Source: JAKEGK01 sp036507695
GTDB lineage: Bacteria > Pseudomonadota > Gammaproteobacteria > SZUA-152
DNA length: 7,907 bases
NCBI GenBank assembly: GCA_036507695.1
Contig: DATCIR010000350.1
Location: 1-7,907, forward strand
Reading direction: 5' to 3'
The notes below the pieces were generated by a model, which was given only the letters and a program-made list of their open reading frames with translations, searched no databases and was not told the DNA's origin. This document shows, piece by piece, positions 6,536 through 7,907 of the stretch. Every line of letters starts with the position of its first letter. Position 1 is the stretch's first letter. Both the position numbers and the translations under genes were made by a program.

Positions 6536-7634
6536 TTAAATCCCGCTTTTTAAACTGGCTTCGATAAACATGTCCAGATCGCCATCCAGGACCGCCTGGG
6601 TATTGCCGGTCTCTACGCCGGTGCGTAAATCCTTGATCCGCGACTGGTCCAAAACGTAAGAGCGGATCTGGCTGCCCCAGCCGATATCGGACTTGGAGTC
6701 TTCCAAAGCCTGCTGGTCCGCGTTGCGTTTTTGCATCTCTAGTTCATAGAGCTTGGCTTTCAATTGTTTCATGGCTGTCGCTCTATTCTTATGTTGTGAG
6801 CGGTCACTCTGGCATTGCACGACGACGTTGGTCGGCAAGTGCGTGATACGGATGGCGGACTCCGTACGGTTGACGTGCTGGCCGCCCGCACCCGACGCAC
6901 GGTACACGTCAATACGCAAATCGGCCGGATTGATGTCGATTTCGATATCGTCGTCGATTTCAGGTGATACGAACACGGAAGCAAAGGACGTATGACGGCG
7001 ATTGCCGGAATCAAACGGCGACTTGCGCACCAGCCGGTGCACGCCGGTTTCGGTGCGCAGCCAGCCATACGCGTATTCGCCCTCGAACCGGATGGTGGCG
7101 CTTTTGATGCCCGCCACCTCGCCCGCGGACACTTCCATCAACTCGGTGGTGAAACCGCGTTTTTCGCCCCAGCGCAGGTACATGCGCAACAACATCTCCG
7201 CCCAGTCCTGCGCTTCGGTGCCGCCGGAACCCGACTGAATATCGAGAAAGGCGTTATTGGCATCCATCTCCCCGGCGAACATGCGGCGAAATTCCAGCTG
7301 TTCCAGCGTGTGTTCCAGCTTATCCAGGTCGGCGGTGACGGCAGTTACGGTCTCGTGGTCCTGCTCTTCAATCGCCAGTTCGAACAATTCATCCGCTTCT
7401 TTCAGGCCATCACTCAGCTCACTGATGACTTCGACCACGTCTTCGAGCTGGGACCGTTCCCTGCCTAGCGCCTGGGCGCGTTCCGGATTATTCCAGACGT
7501 TGGGTTGTTCCAATTCCCGGGTGACTTCCACCAGGCGTTCCTGCTTGGCGTCATAGTCAAAGATACCCCCTCAAGGCTTCAGTTCGGTCCTGAAGGTCCT
7601 TGATGCGCGTGTTGATGGTTCCTGTTTCTATCAT
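6536..7634 (-). CDS. prfB: Peptide chain release factor 2 (RF2), made by programmed +1 frameshift
   Basis: Releases finished proteins at UGA and UAA stop codons. The first 25 codons (ATG at 7634 to CTT at 7562-7560) end at an in-frame TGA (7559-7557). A +1 shift continues at GAC (7558-7556) and gives 340 further residues, 365 in total, the E. coli RF2 length. The stop-codon recognition motif Ser-Pro-Phe falls at 205-207 and the catalytic Gly-Gly-Gln at 250-252, identical to E. coli numbering. SPF, rather than the PxT of RF1, identifies RF2. Residue 246 is Ala; E. coli K-12 carries a less active Thr there. The N-terminal region has long charged helices (domain 1). An annotation without the shift would wrongly begin at an internal GTG (7531). 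No clear ribosome site precedes the ATG, but the N-terminus aligns with E. coli. lysS follows 34 bases downstream. Confidence 0.97.
7556..7571 (-). promoter_or_regulatory. prfB +1 programmed frameshift site (autoregulatory)
   Basis: On the coding strand the site reads AGG GGG TAT CTT TGA C. It contains the internal Shine-Dalgarno-like AGGGGG (7571-7566), a 3-base spacer, the slippery CTT and the in-frame TGA, followed by C. Every element has the E. coli arrangement. In the known mechanism, low RF2 lets the ribosome pause at the poorly terminated TGA-C. It then slips one base with help from the internal SD, so RF2 adjusts its own synthesis. The reading frame resumes at GAC, giving Asp-Tyr-Asp-Ala-Lys as in E. 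coli. Confidence 0.97.
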
Positions 7635-7663
7635 ACGGATTTTAATGATATCCAATTGAAATG

Positions 7664-7681
7664 GCGCAATGGCGGTTGCGC
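7664..7681 (-). other. Perfect 6-bp hairpin in the prfB leader region
   Basis: GCGCAA at 7664-7669 pairs with TTGCGC at 7676-7681 around a 6-base loop, 29 bases ahead of the prfB ATG. On the minus strand it is followed by ATTTCAATT rather than a clean T run, so a terminator is not clear. It could be a leader-RNA structure or chance. The whole 125-base recJ-prfB gap contains this repeat, the larger one at 7704-7735 and no promoter that I can support. Confidence 0.3.
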
Positions 7682-7703
7682 AAAGGTGCAAATAATACAA
7701 CAA

Positions 7704-7735
7704 GCCGCGGGTATCCCGCCAGCCCGCTACGCGGC
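7704..7735 (-). terminator. Probable intrinsic terminator after recJ
   Basis: GCCGCG (7704-7709) and CGCGGC (7730-7735) form a perfect 6-bp GC stem. A competing 5-bp hairpin lies inside it, GCGGG (7707-7711) with CCCGC (7715-7719). On the minus strand the stem is followed at once by TTGTTGTATTATTTG, a T-rich tract. It starts 24 bases after the recJ stop. If it works, prfB-lysS is at least partly transcribed separately from recJ. The tract is interrupted by G and A, so read-through is plausible. Confidence 0.45.
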
Positions 7736-7759
7736 AACGGGGGAACAAGAAACAAAGAT

Positions 7760-7907
7760 TCAGGAAGTCACCGGCCTGGCAATTGAAACAGGTTCAATAT
7801 AATTGACAATGAGCTGCGCGCTCTGCACACCGCGAAACTCGTTGGCCGCCAGTTTATAGGCTATTTCAACCCAGCGCGCGTTTTCCGGCCACACGTCATC
7901 CACGGTG
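7760..7907 (-). CDS. recJ: Single-stranded-DNA 5'-3' exonuclease RecJ, C-terminal end only
   Basis: The last 48 codons of a gene entering from the right edge, ending at TGA (7762-7760). The peptide contains Ala-Tyr-Lys-Leu-Ala-Ala-Asn-Glu-Phe-Arg-Gly-Val-Gln-Ser-Ala-Gln-Leu-Ile-Val. This resembles the C-terminal domain of RecJ, where an N-x-[FW]-x-G block followed by x-Q-L recurs. RecJ degrades single-stranded DNA from the 5' end in recombinational repair and mismatch repair. The DHH catalytic motifs lie outside the window and cannot be checked. The position directly upstream of prfB-lysS matches E. coli (recJ-prfB-lysS), which raises confidence considerably. Confidence 0.78.
   Translation of the reverse strand, partial: TVDDVWPENARWVEIAYKLAANEFRGVQSAQLIVNYIEPVSIARPVTS

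Noticed and set aside
7635..7748. Upstream extension of the prfB first frame to an apparent start near 7748
   Set aside because: It would read through the probable recJ terminator. The ATG at 7634 gives an N-terminus that aligns with E. coli RF2 residue for residue in length.
1..7907. CRISPR array, tRNA/rRNA genes, prophage, insertion sequence with transposase, or a defence system
   Set aside because: No regularly spaced direct repeats, tRNA-like folds, integrase or transposase genes, or unknown-gene islands were seen. Nearly all sequence is accounted for by conserved housekeeping genes.

Overview
The window looks like chromosomal core DNA from a gammaproteobacterium. Three things point there: the gene order recJ-prfB-lysS, which is the E. 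coli arrangement; a four-subunit sdhCDAB operon followed by the flavinylation factor gene sdhE; and a ygfZ gene diverging from the sdh/sdhE cluster, echoing the E. coli ygfZ/sdhE(ygfY) pair. The products resemble E. coli proteins closely enough that key residues fall at the same or nearly the same numbers (SdhA His45, His242, Arg286; RF2 SPF 205-207 and GGQ 250-252). I cannot assign an order or genus. The DNA is moderately GC-rich, and no genes look acquired by transfer.

Layout from left to right. Positions 1-3761, minus strand: the succinate dehydrogenase operon, transcribed right to left as sdhC-sdhD-sdhA-sdhB-sdhE, with sdhE running off the left edge. sdhC and sdhD overlap by 4 bases. sdhD and sdhA are separated by about 300 non-coding bases that hold a cluster of inverted repeats and a degenerate element with related ends. 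Positions 3762-3867: a divergent promoter region. Positions 3868-4944, plus strand: ygfZ, a folate-binding iron-sulfur maturation protein. It converges, with a 24-base gap, on lysS (4969-6501, minus), preceded by prfB (6536-7634, minus), which carries the classical programmed +1 frameshift. The right edge holds the last 48 codons of recJ (minus) and a probable terminator.

How the genes fit together. Sdh oxidises succinate and reduces ubiquinone at the inner membrane. SdhE helps attach FAD to SdhA, and YgfZ supports certain Fe-S enzymes, so the left half joins the enzyme with cofactor-maturation functions. The right half is translation (RF2 and lysyl-tRNA synthetase) plus the end of a recombination/repair exonuclease.

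I found no new biological system. The points most worth a second look are the structured, repeat-containing sdhD-sdhA gap and the intact prfB frameshift site.
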